From Fibrobacter sp. UWB2 (GTDB taxonomy: Bacteria; Fibrobacterota; Fibrobacteria; Fibrobacterales; Fibrobacteraceae): a stretch of DNA of 64,000 nucleotides. Made by a program: the position numbers and the translations under genes. Positions within the stretch are counted from its first letter, which is position 1. Each line of letters opens with the position of its first letter. Location of the stretch: the NCBI RefSeq assembly GCF_002210425.1, contig NZ_MWQK01000007.1, positions 146,460 to 210,459 on the forward strand, written 5' to 3'. The notes beneath the pieces are model-generated. The model ran no database searches, was not told the origin of the DNA, and saw only the letters and a program-made list of their open reading frames with translations. This document shows, in pieces, positions 63,979 through 64,000 of the stretch.

Positions 63979-64000
63979 TCAATGAAGAGTTTGATCCTGG
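63979..64000 (+). rRNA. rrs: 5' end of 16S rRNA, cut by the window edge
   Basis: The sequence TGAAGAGTTTGATCCTGG at 63983-64000 is the universal 16S 5' motif (E. coli positions 5-22). The mature start is estimated near 63979 by alignment to E. coli numbering from memory. Only about 22 bases are in the window. Confidence 0.9.

Overview
The window looks like a chromosomal segment of a Fibrobacter, close to F. succinogenes. The signs are Ser-rich linkers in lipoproteins and secreted proteins, a TIGR02147-family regulator paired with a lipoprotein, secreted mannan- and pectin-degrading enzymes ending in a shared C-terminal sorting-like domain, FabV, and a monomeric isocitrate dehydrogenase. The species is inferred from gene content, not from a database match. 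The right edge enters the first bases of a 16S rRNA gene.

Region 1-5072 is a defence island: the tail of a gene that is probably hsdM, a short structured RNA with its own promoter and terminator-like hairpin, an Abi_2/AbiF HEPN gene, hsdS, a silent hsdS half on the opposite strand, an ORF6N-PLD-like protein, and a tyrosine recombinase. A perfect 20-bp inverted repeat (1936-1955 and 3018-3037) lies inside hsdS and at the 5' end of the silent half. Inversion between the copies would replace the second target-recognition domain in frame and give a protein of exactly the same length. This is the most interesting part of the window.

Region 5100-19600 is mostly housekeeping: a TraB-family membrane protein, two small lipoproteins, cmk-rpsA, an acyltransferase, coaBC with a short dispersed repeat inserted in frame, a UDG-like protein, dnaB, an MlaE/MlaF-type ABC pair and two Ser-rich lipoproteins. 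Region 19800-31000 holds an alanine/sodium symporter, fabV, gltX, a Zn-ribbon/BON protein, a WYL regulator, queA, and a minus-strand operon of a GH57-like protein, hpt and a small membrane protein.

Region 31000-40700 is a mannan-utilisation cluster on the minus strand: three GH26 enzymes and one GH5 enzyme, then an aldose 1-epimerase. Next come mnmE, a GRP-type sugar transporter, an M6 metalloprotease and an M16 peptidase. A pectin pair (PL10 pectate lyase then CE8 pectin methylesterase) lies at 47688-51513. The last part has a TIGR02147 regulator with lipoprotein, icd, an OLD-family nuclease, a membrane protein with truA, pdxJ, a divergent polysaccharide deacetylase, miaA, and the promoter and leader of an rRNA operon.

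Short palindromic repeats that start TGTCAT and end near GGRAYC or GGNATCTCC are scattered between genes, and two related copies lie inside coding sequences (hsdS and coaBC). I saw no tRNA gene, CRISPR array, insertion sequence or prophage.
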